Of a stretch of 64,000 nucleotides of DNA, positions 17,481-26,052 are shown in pieces. Source of the DNA: Marispirochaeta sp963667435 (GTDB lineage Bacteria; Spirochaetota; Spirochaetia; JC444; Marispirochaetaceae); assembly GCA_963667435.1 (NCBI GenBank), contig OY763414.1:1612001-1676000 (forward strand), given 5' to 3'. Every line of letters begins with the position of its first letter. Position 1 is the first letter of the stretch. The notes below the pieces were generated by a model. It saw only the letters and a program-made list of their open reading frames with translations. It ran no database searches and had not been told where the DNA came from. A program made the translations under genes and the position numbers.

Positions 17481-19154
17481 ATGACAGAAGTTACTCCGAT
17501 TAAAAAAATGTTTCTCATCCTCGCAGGGCTCATCCTCGGACTGATTATTTACACAGTCTATTTTATCGGAGGATTCTTCACCCTGGCGGGTTTCCTGGTT
17601 GAACGGGCAACACAGCCGGTGTCCTTTGCCGCACCCATATCGGACGGAGAAAACATGGAGCACAGCATACTCCGGTTTCTCGGCGATATTCAGGTAGGTG
17701 GGCTTACCGGGGTAGACCAAGATTCAATGAATGCTCTGATACAGAAAAGCCTGGCCGCTCTCCCTGATAAAGGAAATTATACCGTAACCGGTGCAAACAT
17801 CACCCTGAACCCGGAAACAGTGAATATCAACATAGGTCTGGCAACTAAATCTCCTGTTGCACTGAACAAATTTGCATCCCTTCGTCCCGTGGCTTCCCGG
17901 GTGAGAATACAGCTGCATGCCGTACCTGAAGAGAACGGCATGCTCCTGAGTATTGAAAAACTGAAGCTTAACAAACTGCCGCTGCCCCTGTCGCTGGTAA
18001 AAAAATATCTGAGTCCCGAGGTGTTAGCCTCTGCCGGACTGCCCCTTGCACCGGTTCAGCCGCTCACAGCATCTCTCCCCTACAGCTGGTTTGACTCCAT
18101 GCTTCCCGGCGGAATCCGGGTTTCAGGACTTGAGATACGGCAGGGAATGCTCAATGCCCGGCTCAAGGTGGATACCCGACTTCAGCGCGATATCCTTAAC
18201 GAAATTTCACCTTTCTTCCGGCAGTACGGCACATCTCTCTATGACGCAGTAGCCGCAGCCTTCCCGAATCCGGACGACAGCCAACGGGAACTCCTGAGAA
18301 CCGCAAGTGAACTTGCCCGCATGCACAGCTCGATGGAACTCTATCCGGATCAGCCTTCCGCCCTGGTAAGTTACCTGGAGAACGAGGTATGGGCGGAACC
18401 TCCCGGCAAAAGTCCCTTCATGCCGAACATAGGAAGCGACCTTTTTACCGGTACCATAATCCGTACCGAGGCAGATGCCAGCCTGGAAATGATTCTCCGG
18501 GACGGCTCCCTCCTGAAGGTGGGACAGAAAAGCCGGTTCAGACTGGACACATTACCTGAAAACTCAGAGAAGCACCTGGCCCGGTTCACCCTTGAAGACG
18601 GTATAATCCGGGGTCAGGTTGCAAGAACCGCCGCTACGGATTTCGCCTTTGCCACTCCGTCTGCTGTTACGGAAGTCCGGGGGACTGATCTTGTAATTGA
18701 AACGGACAGAGGGAAAAAGCTGTCAGTAAAGGTACTGGAAGGAAGTGTGGCGGTAATACCCGCATCCAGGCAGGAGAATCTTGTTAAGAGCACCGAGAAA
18801 CTTGAAGCCTCCCGTCGCAGCCTGGAAAACGTGAAGATCTCCGGACTGCCGGTGGTTTCACTCAGCAGAAACGAGGAAGACAGTATAGAAACAGAAATTC
18901 CAATCCTCAGCAATCCGGATGAAGCGGAGAAAATCCGCAGCAATACCCTTTTCTGGAATACCGCCGACGGACTTACCAAGATGATTACCAACATAATGTT
19001 AATGGAAGAGACACAGCGGGAACGGATTGGAGCAGAACTGGAAAAAAGGATTCCCCCCGCCGAGATAGACCGGCGCTTCAGCAACCTGATGCAAAATCCG
19101 GAAATTGCCGAAACTCTTAAGGGACTGGCGATTGAAGGAATCCCCTATCCGTGA
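17481..19154 (+). CDS. Membrane-anchored protein with FecR-like domain
   Basis: 557 residues. One N-terminal transmembrane helix (about 9-33) places the rest outside the cytoplasm. Residues about 50-225 form a region of alternating strands with repeated PLPL/SLP motifs of no recognised family. A FecR-like domain covers about 320-435: GSLLKVGQKSRFRL, LEDGIIRG and FATPSAVTEVRGTDLVIE are typical. FecR domains usually serve in envelope signalling or attach to peptidoglycan or sugar. No sigma factor or TonB receptor is nearby, so the classical Fec role is unlikely. A TATACT (17465-17470) predicts a leader of only four bases, with no SD. Confidence 0.65.
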   Translation: MTEVTPIKKMFLILAGLILGLIIYTVYFIGGFFTLAGFLVERATQPVSFAAPISDGENMEHSILRFLGDIQVGGLTGVDQDSMNALIQKSLAALPDKGNYTVTGANITLNPETVNINIGLATKSPVALNKFASLRPVASRVRIQLHAVPEENGMLLSIEKLKLNKLPLPLSLVKKYLSPEVLASAGLPLAPVQPLTASLPYSWFDSMLPGGIRVSGLEIRQGMLNARLKVDTRLQRDILNEISPFFRQYGTSLYDAVAAAFPNPDDSQRELLRTASELARMHSSMELYPDQPSALVSYLENEVWAEPPGKSPFMPNIGSDLFTGTIIRTEADASLEMILRDGSLLKVGQKSRFRLDTLPENSEKHLARFTLEDGIIRGQVARTAATDFAFATPSAVTEVRGTDLVIETDRGKKLSVKVLEGSVAVIPASRQENLVKSTEKLEASRRSLENVKISGLPVVSLSRNEEDSIETEIPILSNPDEAEKIRSNTLFWNTADGLTKMITNIMLMEETQRERIGAELEKRIPPAEIDRRFSNLMQNPEIAETLKGLAIEGIPYP

Positions 19155-19183
19155 TAGGTATTTGAAAGAAGCAGGAATGAGTT

Positions 19184-19432
19184 ATGAGCGATGACAAACA
19201 TGAGAAGACAGCCTATTTTACCACTTTTCTCAAGCGACTGATTCTTCTCGGAATTCCCGTAATCAATGTTATAGCAGCCCTGCTCTGGACCTATGCCGGA
19301 AAAGATGACGAATCCCGTGCTTTCGGAAGAGCTTCGCTTTTGGTAATCATCCTTTTTGCCCTGCTAACCCTTATCCTCGGGCTTGCGGCCTTCACCTTCC
19401 TCTCCAGCCGCCTTTTTGAGATAATCCCCTAG
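19184..19432 (+). CDS. Small two-helix membrane protein
   Basis: 82 residues with hydrophobic helices at about 15-35 and 48-72 and a charged loop (AGKDDESRAFGR) between. It follows the FecR-domain gene by 29 bases, and GAATGAG-like sequence precedes the start, so it is likely in the same operon. Its last 69 bases overlap the 3' end of the RND permease gene on the other strand, which is long for a convergent overlap. No family is recognised; it resembles small DUF4870-like membrane proteins only in size. Confidence 0.6.
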   Translation: MSDDKHEKTAYFTTFLKRLILLGIPVINVIAALLWTYAGKDDESRAFGRASLLVIILFALLTLILGLAAFTFLSSRLFEIIP

Positions 19433-22400
19433 GCCTCTCCTGTCATAAAAGAATCCGTAGAGAAGCGGAATAAACAGCAGAGCACTCAAAGTAGAGAAGA
19501 TGAGTCCGAATATAATGGTACTCGCCATAGGCCCCCAGACAACAGAACGTCCGCCGATTCCTGTTGCCGCGGGAATAAGACCCGCAATGGTAGTAACCGA
19601 GGTGAGAAGAATGGGGCGCATGCGGATCTCTGCAGCAGACAGCACTGCAGATGACACAGATTCTCCCCGGGTTCGTTCTTCGTTGATAAAGCTTATAAGC
19701 ACTATGGCATCGTTTACCGCTATCCCCGCCAGGGCAACAGCTGCATACAGCACGGTTGTGGAAAAGGGAGTTCCCGAAACTGCCAGGTACAGAACAATTC
19801 CACCGAAAGCAAAGGGAAGAGTGGATAGAACAAGGAAAGGCTGGGAATAGGAATTGAACTGGGTACCAAGGATCATATACATGAGAAATATGCCAATGAG
19901 AAAAATCCTGGCAATCTGAATTATAAGGTTGTCCAGATCGGAAAACTCTCCGCCTACCTGCAGTTTCAAATCCGGCGCCCCGGGGAGAACCTCTTCATTA
20001 AAATAGTTTTCGATACTTTTGTTTATATCCCGGATTCGGCTTTTATCCCATGAGGAAGCCTCAATGGTGACTTCCCTTTTACCATTCAGCCGTTTTATGC
20101 TTGCCGGGGGTTCTCCTTCTGCAATTCGGGCAATAGACGAAAAGGGGATCATACTGCCCGAGGAAGAGGGAATCTTCATATTCTCCAGTGCAGCAACCCC
20201 GGAATCCATGCGGGACAGATCGTATTTAACCCTGATGTCCAGTTCTTCATTATCCCCGAAGAAGACTCCCGCAGTTGATCCCTCCACCACACTGCGCAGG
20301 TAGGATCCGACAGCAGCAACACTCAAGCCCAGTTCTGCAGCCCGGTTCTCGTCCACCATTATCCGCAATTCAGGTGTTCCGGGATCGATGTTATCCTTAA
20401 TATTGTACAGCTCCGGGTATTTATCCAGTCTGTCAGAAATGCTCCCGGCAAGTTTCTGCAGAGCAGAATAATCGTCACCGAAAATGCGAAAGGAAACAGG
20501 AGCAGAAACGGGAGGACCATTGGTGGCCTTTCTTAAACTTACCTCTTCGGCACCGGCGAAGGGCCTGATAAGTGCCTGCGTTTCCTGCATTATTTCGGCA
20601 ATGGATCTTTTCCTGCCGGCTGACCGTTCAGTGAGGTCCACAATAATCTGGCCCCGGCTGCTGAGATAGGCGCCGCCGGAATCCCCACTGCCGAACCCAA
20701 CAGTGGACAGAACCCCTTCAATCTCTCCGTTGCCAACAGAGGGTAGAAGAGCATCCTCAATACGGGAGAGAAACTTCCCGGTAATCCCGGCGGATGTACC
20801 GGCGGGCATTTCAACATCAATATAGAAAAGGGTGAAATCCTCAGCACTGAACAAATCCTGCTTAACCACCGGCAGCAGAGAGAACAGACCGACCACAATC
20901 AGCACAAGAACAAGAAGACTGAAACCGCGGTGGCGGTAGAGCATCCCGGATACGGTGCGAAAGCGTTTCTGTAATCCCGATACCGGCCCGTTTAGAAGAC
21001 CCGCCTTTTTTTTCTTCCCACCCGGCCAGTCTGCATAATGGGAGGGAAGAAAAAAGAGGGCTTCCAGGGTGGATGCAGTCAGGGCAACGGAAACGGTAAA
21101 GGGAATAACCCGTAGAAAGCGTCCAATAGTCCCTGGAAGCAGCATCAGGGGCAGAAATGCCGCTATGGTTGTCGCGGATGCAGCTACCACCGGCCATACC
21201 ACCTGATCTGTTCCTTTTACAGCGGCGTCATGACGCAGCATCCCCTGCTGTTGAAGCCGGTAGGAGTTTTCGATAATAACAATGGCGTGATCAACAATCA
21301 GACCCAGAACCAGAACAAGCCCGAAGAGGGTGTTGGTATTCAATGTTTCTCCACTGAATTCCAGAATAAGAAAAGTGATGGCAAAGGTTACAGGAATTCC
21401 CAGACTTGTAATAAGTGCATTCCTGAGGCCTGTAAAAAGAAACAGTATAAGCACCACAAGGATAAGACCGACAAGAGCATTGGACCGAAGAACACCGATA
21501 CTCTGCCGGATCTGTACTGTTGAATCACTGAAAAGTCCGGTCTGAATTCCAACAGGCATGTACCGGGAAAATTCCCTCAGCTCTTTCCGTACATCCCCGA
21601 CAATTGCAGCAGCATCGCCGGCAGGAACTTTACTGATCTCCAGATAGAGGGCGGGTTTTCCGTTATAGCGGACACTGCTGCCCACCGGGTCATACACCTG
21701 ACGGATTCCTCCAAGATCTTCTATGCGGACATTTTCTCCCCCCGTTGGATCCTGCCGGACAACGGTCTTTGCATATTCCCGGTAATCTCGTACCTCCCCG
21801 GATGTCCGCAGTACATACTCCCGCAAATCGGTCTGCACTGTTCCGCCGGGAACAGTTACCGCCCTGGAGGCGACTGCAGCGCTCACCTCATTAAGAGAAA
21901 TCCCGAATGACTCCAGCAGAACCGGATCAAGACTGATTTCAATATAACGGTCCCTTGCTCCAATGATATCAGCCGAGGCTACCTGACTTATTCCTTCCAG
22001 CCGGGCCTGCAGACTTTCGGCGGTTCTGGTGAGAAGATCAAAATCAGTATCTCCGTAGAGAACCACCTGTACAACAGGCAGAAAATCAGCAGCGGAAAAA
22101 TCATCCAGAACAGGAGACATCACTCCATCCGGAAGTGCCACCGAAGAAAACCGGGTTCGCACCTCCTGATAGAGCCGTTGAAACTCATCCCGGTTGAGTC
22201 CGTCATCAAACTCAAGCCTTACAGTGACAATCCCTTCAGAGCTTACAGAACTCATCTTCTTCAGGTTCTGCATGTCCTCCATGGCCATTTCAATCTTAAC
22301 AGTTACCGATTTTTCGATATCCTCTGCGGAAGTCCCGGGCCAGGGTACTGTAATAATAACCCAGTTGAAGGGAACTTCAGAAAACTGCTCCCGGGGCAGA

Positions 22401-22492
22401 CGCAGCAGACTGAGAGCACCCAGGAGAAGCAATGCAATCATCAGAATGTTGATAAATACCCTGTTTTTAACCGAGAAAGACCCTACACTCAC
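19364..22492 (-). CDS. RND-family efflux permease (AcrB/MexF type)
   Basis: 1042 residues, normal for an inner-membrane RND trimer subunit. Twelve membrane helices are arranged as one N-terminal helix, a large periplasmic loop, six helices, a second loop and the remainder. In helix 4 the proton-relay region reads GLIVDHAIVIIENSY: one of the paired Asp of AcrB is retained and the second is His. The helix 10 region reads VNDAIVLIS where AcrB has Lys-Asn, as in other RND subgroups. It is coupled with the adaptor gene three bases upstream. No TolC-like outer-membrane gene is adjacent. The exported substrate is unknown. Confidence 0.92.
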   Translation of the reverse strand: MSVGSFSVKNRVFINILMIALLLLGALSLLRLPREQFSEVPFNWVIITVPWPGTSAEDIEKSVTVKIEMAMEDMQNLKKMSSVSSEGIVTVRLEFDDGLNRDEFQRLYQEVRTRFSSVALPDGVMSPVLDDFSAADFLPVVQVVLYGDTDFDLLTRTAESLQARLEGISQVASADIIGARDRYIEISLDPVLLESFGISLNEVSAAVASRAVTVPGGTVQTDLREYVLRTSGEVRDYREYAKTVVRQDPTGGENVRIEDLGGIRQVYDPVGSSVRYNGKPALYLEISKVPAGDAAAIVGDVRKELREFSRYMPVGIQTGLFSDSTVQIRQSIGVLRSNALVGLILVVLILFLFTGLRNALITSLGIPVTFAITFLILEFSGETLNTNTLFGLVLVLGLIVDHAIVIIENSYRLQQQGMLRHDAAVKGTDQVVWPVVAASATTIAAFLPLMLLPGTIGRFLRVIPFTVSVALTASTLEALFFLPSHYADWPGGKKKKAGLLNGPVSGLQKRFRTVSGMLYRHRGFSLLVLVLIVVGLFSLLPVVKQDLFSAEDFTLFYIDVEMPAGTSAGITGKFLSRIEDALLPSVGNGEIEGVLSTVGFGSGDSGGAYLSSRGQIIVDLTERSAGRKRSIAEIMQETQALIRPFAGAEEVSLRKATNGPPVSAPVSFRIFGDDYSALQKLAGSISDRLDKYPELYNIKDNIDPGTPELRIMVDENRAAELGLSVAAVGSYLRSVVEGSTAGVFFGDNEELDIRVKYDLSRMDSGVAALENMKIPSSSGSMIPFSSIARIAEGEPPASIKRLNGKREVTIEASSWDKSRIRDINKSIENYFNEEVLPGAPDLKLQVGGEFSDLDNLIIQIARIFLIGIFLMYMILGTQFNSYSQPFLVLSTLPFAFGGIVLYLAVSGTPFSTTVLYAAVALAGIAVNDAIVLISFINEERTRGESVSSAVLSAAEIRMRPILLTSVTTIAGLIPAATGIGGRSVVWGPMASTIIFGLIFSTLSALLFIPLLYGFFYDRRGLGDYLKKAAGEEGEGRKPEDKG

Positions 22493-22495
22493 CGG

Positions 22496-23596
22496 TCAGC
22501 CCCCAAAAGAGGCCCGTGAGGCCAAATTGACAGTGGTAACCTGAACAGGAGAGCCGTCGGCAATGCGGCGGATACCGGAAATGATCACTTCATCGCCGAT
22601 CTTCAGGCCGCCGGAAATTGCGATAAAATCCCCGAGAGCTTCACCCGGAGTCACCTTCCGGCGTACAGCCCGGCCATTTTCCGCCACGTACACATATGCC
22701 TCTGAACTGCTTTGCATAACAGCAGAGGCTGGAATAAGCAGCTGGATTTCCTCCAGATTAGCCTCGATATCAACCCTAACAGCCATACCGGATTTAAGAG
22801 AGAGCCCGTCCGGGACATTAAAGGTAATTACCGCCTGGTACCCCCCTGTGGAATTCCGGATTCCCGATGCTACAGCGCTTACCCGGCCGGGAATACCCTC
22901 GCCGGGAAGATTTCCCGGATATATTTGCACTACAGCTCCGGGACCGACCAGGCTGGTCTGACGTTCCCCCAGATCGGCATAGATAAAAAATGCGCTGGTA
23001 TCAACAACCCGTGCTACAGCGGTTCCAGGGGTCAGATAGTTTCCCACCGAGGAATCCGGATCAGTCCAGGCTACAATCCCGTCCAGAGGGGATGTAATAG
23101 TCCGGTCCCTTAGATTCTTCACAGCCTGTTCCCACGCTGCCCGTGCACCGCTTTCTGCCGTTCTGGCCCGCAGGAGCTCAGTGCGGGAAGCATTTCCTTT
23201 CTCCTGCAGGCTGCTTACCACATCCAGATCAAGCCTGGTGTTTTCCCATGCCGATTTTGCCTGTTCCGCATTAAGGAGACTTATGGTCTCATCCAGCCCT
23301 GCAATTCTGTCGCCCTTTTCTACACGTTGTCCGGGAACTACGTCAAAAGACTGAACAATACCACTGGCCTCTGAAACAATTAGAGCTTCATAGATACCGC
23401 GAATCCTGCCGGAAGTACTAACCGTGCCGTACAACTTGCCACTGTTCACAGTTACAGCTTCGACCACGGTGGCAGTCTCCGCCGTAGATTCCCAGGTTGC
23501 AGAACTTACGGAATCCTCTTTACCGGAGCAGCCTTCCGCAATGAGCAGGAGCAGGAAACCAATGAGAACAAAAGATACTTCTTTCACGGTTTTCAT
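22496..23596 (-). CDS. RND periplasmic adaptor (membrane fusion) protein, probable lipoprotein
   Basis: 366 residues. The N-terminal hydrophobic segment ends near Cys23 (AEGCSG), a relaxed lipobox. A barrel-sandwich (lipoyl-like) half-motif with SGIVQSFDVVPGQRVEKGD lies at about 95-115, a helical hairpin at about 125-165, then ITSPLDGIVAW and the beta-barrel and proximal domains. It should bridge the RND permease and an outer-membrane channel. The permease follows after three bases. A promoter with leaderless geometry precedes it, and it shares an 82-base divergent region with the cobalamin-domain regulator. Confidence 0.92.
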   Translation of the reverse strand: MKTVKEVSFVLIGFLLLLIAEGCSGKEDSVSSATWESTAETATVVEAVTVNSGKLYGTVSTSGRIRGIYEALIVSEASGIVQSFDVVPGQRVEKGDRIAGLDETISLLNAEQAKSAWENTRLDLDVVSSLQEKGNASRTELLRARTAESGARAAWEQAVKNLRDRTITSPLDGIVAWTDPDSSVGNYLTPGTAVARVVDTSAFFIYADLGERQTSLVGPGAVVQIYPGNLPGEGIPGRVSAVASGIRNSTGGYQAVITFNVPDGLSLKSGMAVRVDIEANLEEIQLLIPASAVMQSSSEAYVYVAENGRAVRRKVTPGEALGDFIAISGGLKIGDEVIISGIRRIADGSPVQVTTVNLASRASFGG

Positions 23597-23602
23597 ACCT
23601 TG

Positions 23603-23631
23603 AAGATAAAACCCTCAGGCTGGTAATTCAA
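23603..23631 (-). promoter_or_regulatory. Promoter of RND operon, leaderless geometry
   Basis: Minus strand TTGAAT (23631-23626), 17 bp, TATCTT (23608-23603). Predicted +1 is 23596, the A of the ATG. The only SD-like bases, AAGG, lie two bases from the start and are too close. Confidence 0.55.
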
Positions 23632-23640
23632 GAACTATCA

Positions 23641-23669
23641 TTCCAATTAACCACAATCTGTGGTATATT
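23641..23669 (+). promoter_or_regulatory. Promoter and candidate operator of the XRE-cobalamin regulator/photolyase operon
   Basis: ACCACA-ATC-TGTGGT, a perfect 6+3+6 palindrome at 23650-23664, lies between a weak -35 (TTCCAA, 23641-23646) and TATATT (23664-23669). A protein bound here would block RNA polymerase. Predicted +1 is about 23676, three bases before the ATG. The palindrome also lies 19 bases upstream of the divergent RND promoter, so it could affect both units. Confidence 0.55.
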
Positions 23670-23678
23670 ATTGAGAGT

Positions 23679-24557
23679 ATGAATGACAGCTTCAGCGAAA
23701 ACCTCAAACATTACCGCAAGCGGGCGAAACTCAGTCAAACCGAACTTGCCTGCAAACTCGGGGTTGGACAGACAAGCATAGCCAATTATGAGGGCAATCT
23801 CAGATTTCCCGACCGGGAGCGCCTGATCACCATGGCCAGAATCCTCAGTATTCCCGTGGACACCCTGATAGGAACTGCGAAAGAGGGTTACAACGAATTC
23901 TCTGCAGCAGATCCCGCACACATTATGCAGCTGCTTCTTTCAGGAAGGCAGGAAACAGCCTGGAATATCATCAATGCCGTCTTTCTTGCAGGAAAACGGC
24001 AGACGGCAATTCAGGAAGAGATTCTCATCCCTCTACTGCATAAAACCGGGGATCTCTGGAGCTCCGGAAAAATCAGCGTTGCCGAGGAACATGTAATCAG
24101 CAATGCAGTAGACGATTTTCTTGAACGCCTGAGAGTTCCCATGACAATACCTGCCCCCAACGGACCTCTAATTATATGCAGTGCCTTTCCGGGTGAATCT
24201 CACATCCTGGGCCTTAAGATGCTGAGAAACCGACTCAACGAACAGGGGTGGCAGACAGTGTTCACCGGAGCATCGGCTCCCGAAAATGATCTGCTTCTTT
24301 TTCTGCAACGTCTGCACGGTGATGTAATACTTATATCAGTCACTCTCAGACGTGACCCCCGTGAAGTTATTTCCCTGACCGAAAAAATACATGCCCTGAA
24401 AGGCTATCAAAAGAGACCCGTAATTATCGGTGGTGCCGCCTTAACCGGATTGCCGGCGGAGCCGGTACCCGGAAGCTATACCTGGTATGCTGCAGACCTG
24501 CAGACAGGTGTGGAAACAGTCGCCAGGCTGGTTCGGAACATGGAGGAAGCAGGGTGA
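23679..24557 (+). CDS. XRE-HTH / cobalamin-binding regulator, probable B12 photoreceptor
   Basis: 292 residues. An XRE-type helix-turn-helix (about 6-62; LSQTELACKLGVGQTSIANYE) is fused to a four-helix B12-cap domain (about 75-150) and a Rossmann B12-binding domain (about 162-287). The cap has the Wx9EH motif of CarH/LitR light sensors (Trp127, Glu137, His138), and the Rossmann part has ExHxxG (Glu173, His175, Gly178), where His is the lower axial cobalt ligand. CarH and LitR have MerR-type DNA-binding domains; here the DNA-binding part is a different family. Ser128 replaces the His that follows the Trp in Thermus CarH. It overlaps the photolyase start (GTGA), so it is likely a light-relieved repressor of DNA photorepair. 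Confidence 0.85.
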   Translation: MNDSFSENLKHYRKRAKLSQTELACKLGVGQTSIANYEGNLRFPDRERLITMARILSIPVDTLIGTAKEGYNEFSAADPAHIMQLLLSGRQETAWNIINAVFLAGKRQTAIQEEILIPLLHKTGDLWSSGKISVAEEHVISNAVDDFLERLRVPMTIPAPNGPLIICSAFPGESHILGLKMLRNRLNEQGWQTVFTGASAPENDLLLFLQRLHGDVILISVTLRRDPREVISLTEKIHALKGYQKRPVIIGGAALTGLPAEPVPGSYTWYAADLQTGVETVARLVRNMEEAG

Positions 24558-25969
24558 ACAACAACAAATCTCCACTGGAGCACGAACTGAAAAGAAACTA
24601 CGGGTCCAGAATTCATTTAGCCGGTGCTCCGGCACAGGTGAAGGGTACGTATGTATTGCTCTGGGTGCAGCAGGCTGTCAGAATCAGAAACAACCACGCC
24701 CTTGCCGCCGCTGTGCAGATAGCCAACAGCCTCGAACTGCCTCTGTATGCCTACTACGGGCTTTTTCCCCGTTATCCCGGGGCTAATGCGAGGCACTTCG
24801 CTTTTCTGCTTCAGGGGCTCATTGAGATGGAAGCAGGGCTTGAAAATTCAGGAATCCCCCTGGTTCTTGACCTGACTGAACCGCCGGAAGGCATAAAGAA
24901 AGCCCTGCAGCAGGCTGCCTGGCTTGTGTGCGACAGCGGCTACACAACAATTCAGCGAAAATGGAGAAAGCAGCTCCTGGATCATCCCCCATGCCCCCTG
25001 GCTATTCTTGAATCAGACATTGTAGTTCCCGCTGCCCAGGTTTCCGGCAAAGAGGAATACGCCGCGGCAACCATACGACCCAAAATACGCCGTCTTACAG
25101 ATCTCTATCTCTCGTCCGTCCATGTTCAGCCTCTGAAAAACCGTCGCAGCCGTCTGCAGCCGATCCCCTTCCCCACGGTTTCTCCCCTCAGACCGGCTGA
25201 TGCGTTACACAATCTAACCGCGTTGGGAGTAGATATGAGTACTGGACCTGTTGACTGGTTACAGGGTGGAGAAGCAGCAGGAGAAACTGTCCTGCGGAAG
25301 TTCATTGCCGGTGCTCTCCGCCACTATCACGATTCCCGGAATGATCCGGGACTTGACATTCAGTCAGAACTGAGTCCGTATCTCCATTTCGGCCAGATCT
25401 CACCAGTAACTGCTGCTCTCGAAGTAATGGAAGCATCCTCAGAAGACCCCTCACTCATGGAAGGAGCCTCGGGATTTCTGGAACAGCTGATAATACGCAG
25501 AGAGTTGGCAATTAACTTTGTACTTCACAACCCCTCCTACGACAGCCCGGAATCAGTGCCGGAATGGGCGGCGCTGTCCCTGGACAGTCATAGTCCGGAA
25601 CGCAGGGATGAGCCATACAGCTATGAACAGATGCTTGCGGGAGAGACCGGTGATCCATACTGGAATGCCGCCCAGCATGAACTTCTGAAAAACGGCAAGA
25701 TACACGGGTATATGCGTATGTACTGGGGAAAGAAGGTTCTTGAATGGACCGGTGACTGGCGTGATGCCTTCAGAACACTAATTGAATGGAACGATACCTA
25801 CAGCCTTGACGGGAGAGATCCGAACGGGTATGCCGGAATTGCATGGGTGTTCGGAAAACACGACCGTCCCTTTCCCGAAAGGCAGCGCTTTGGAAAAGTC
25901 CGTTCCATGGTGGCCAGAGGACTGCAACGCAAATTCGAGATGGATCTTTATCTGTCCAGATATAAATGA
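24554..25969 (+). CDS. phr: Class II CPD photolyase
   Basis: 471 residues, normal for class II. N-terminal photolyase domain (about 33-165; YVLLWVQQAVRIRNNHAL) and a C-terminal FAD domain, ending with the class II landmarks NGYAGIAWVFGKHDRPF and GLQRKFEMDLYL near 435-470. The enzyme uses blue light and reduced FAD to split cyclobutane pyrimidine dimers. GTG at 24554 is the start, with GGAGG eight bases before it, and it overlaps the regulator stop by four bases. Position in one operon with a light-sensor regulator fits light-induced repair. Confidence 0.93.
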   Translation: MNNNKSPLEHELKRNYGSRIHLAGAPAQVKGTYVLLWVQQAVRIRNNHALAAAVQIANSLELPLYAYYGLFPRYPGANARHFAFLLQGLIEMEAGLENSGIPLVLDLTEPPEGIKKALQQAAWLVCDSGYTTIQRKWRKQLLDHPPCPLAILESDIVVPAAQVSGKEEYAAATIRPKIRRLTDLYLSSVHVQPLKNRRSRLQPIPFPTVSPLRPADALHNLTALGVDMSTGPVDWLQGGEAAGETVLRKFIAGALRHYHDSRNDPGLDIQSELSPYLHFGQISPVTAALEVMEASSEDPSLMEGASGFLEQLIIRRELAINFVLHNPSYDSPESVPEWAALSLDSHSPERRDEPYSYEQMLAGETGDPYWNAAQHELLKNGKIHGYMRMYWGKKVLEWTGDWRDAFRTLIEWNDTYSLDGRDPNGYAGIAWVFGKHDRPFPERQRFGKVRSMVARGLQRKFEMDLYLSRYK

Positions 25970-26052
25970 GGGTAAGAAACAAATGCTTACCCCTGTAACA
26001 GATGGAAGCTTCAATGCTATGATTGTGAAAAACCGAACAGGATCTGAACTGC

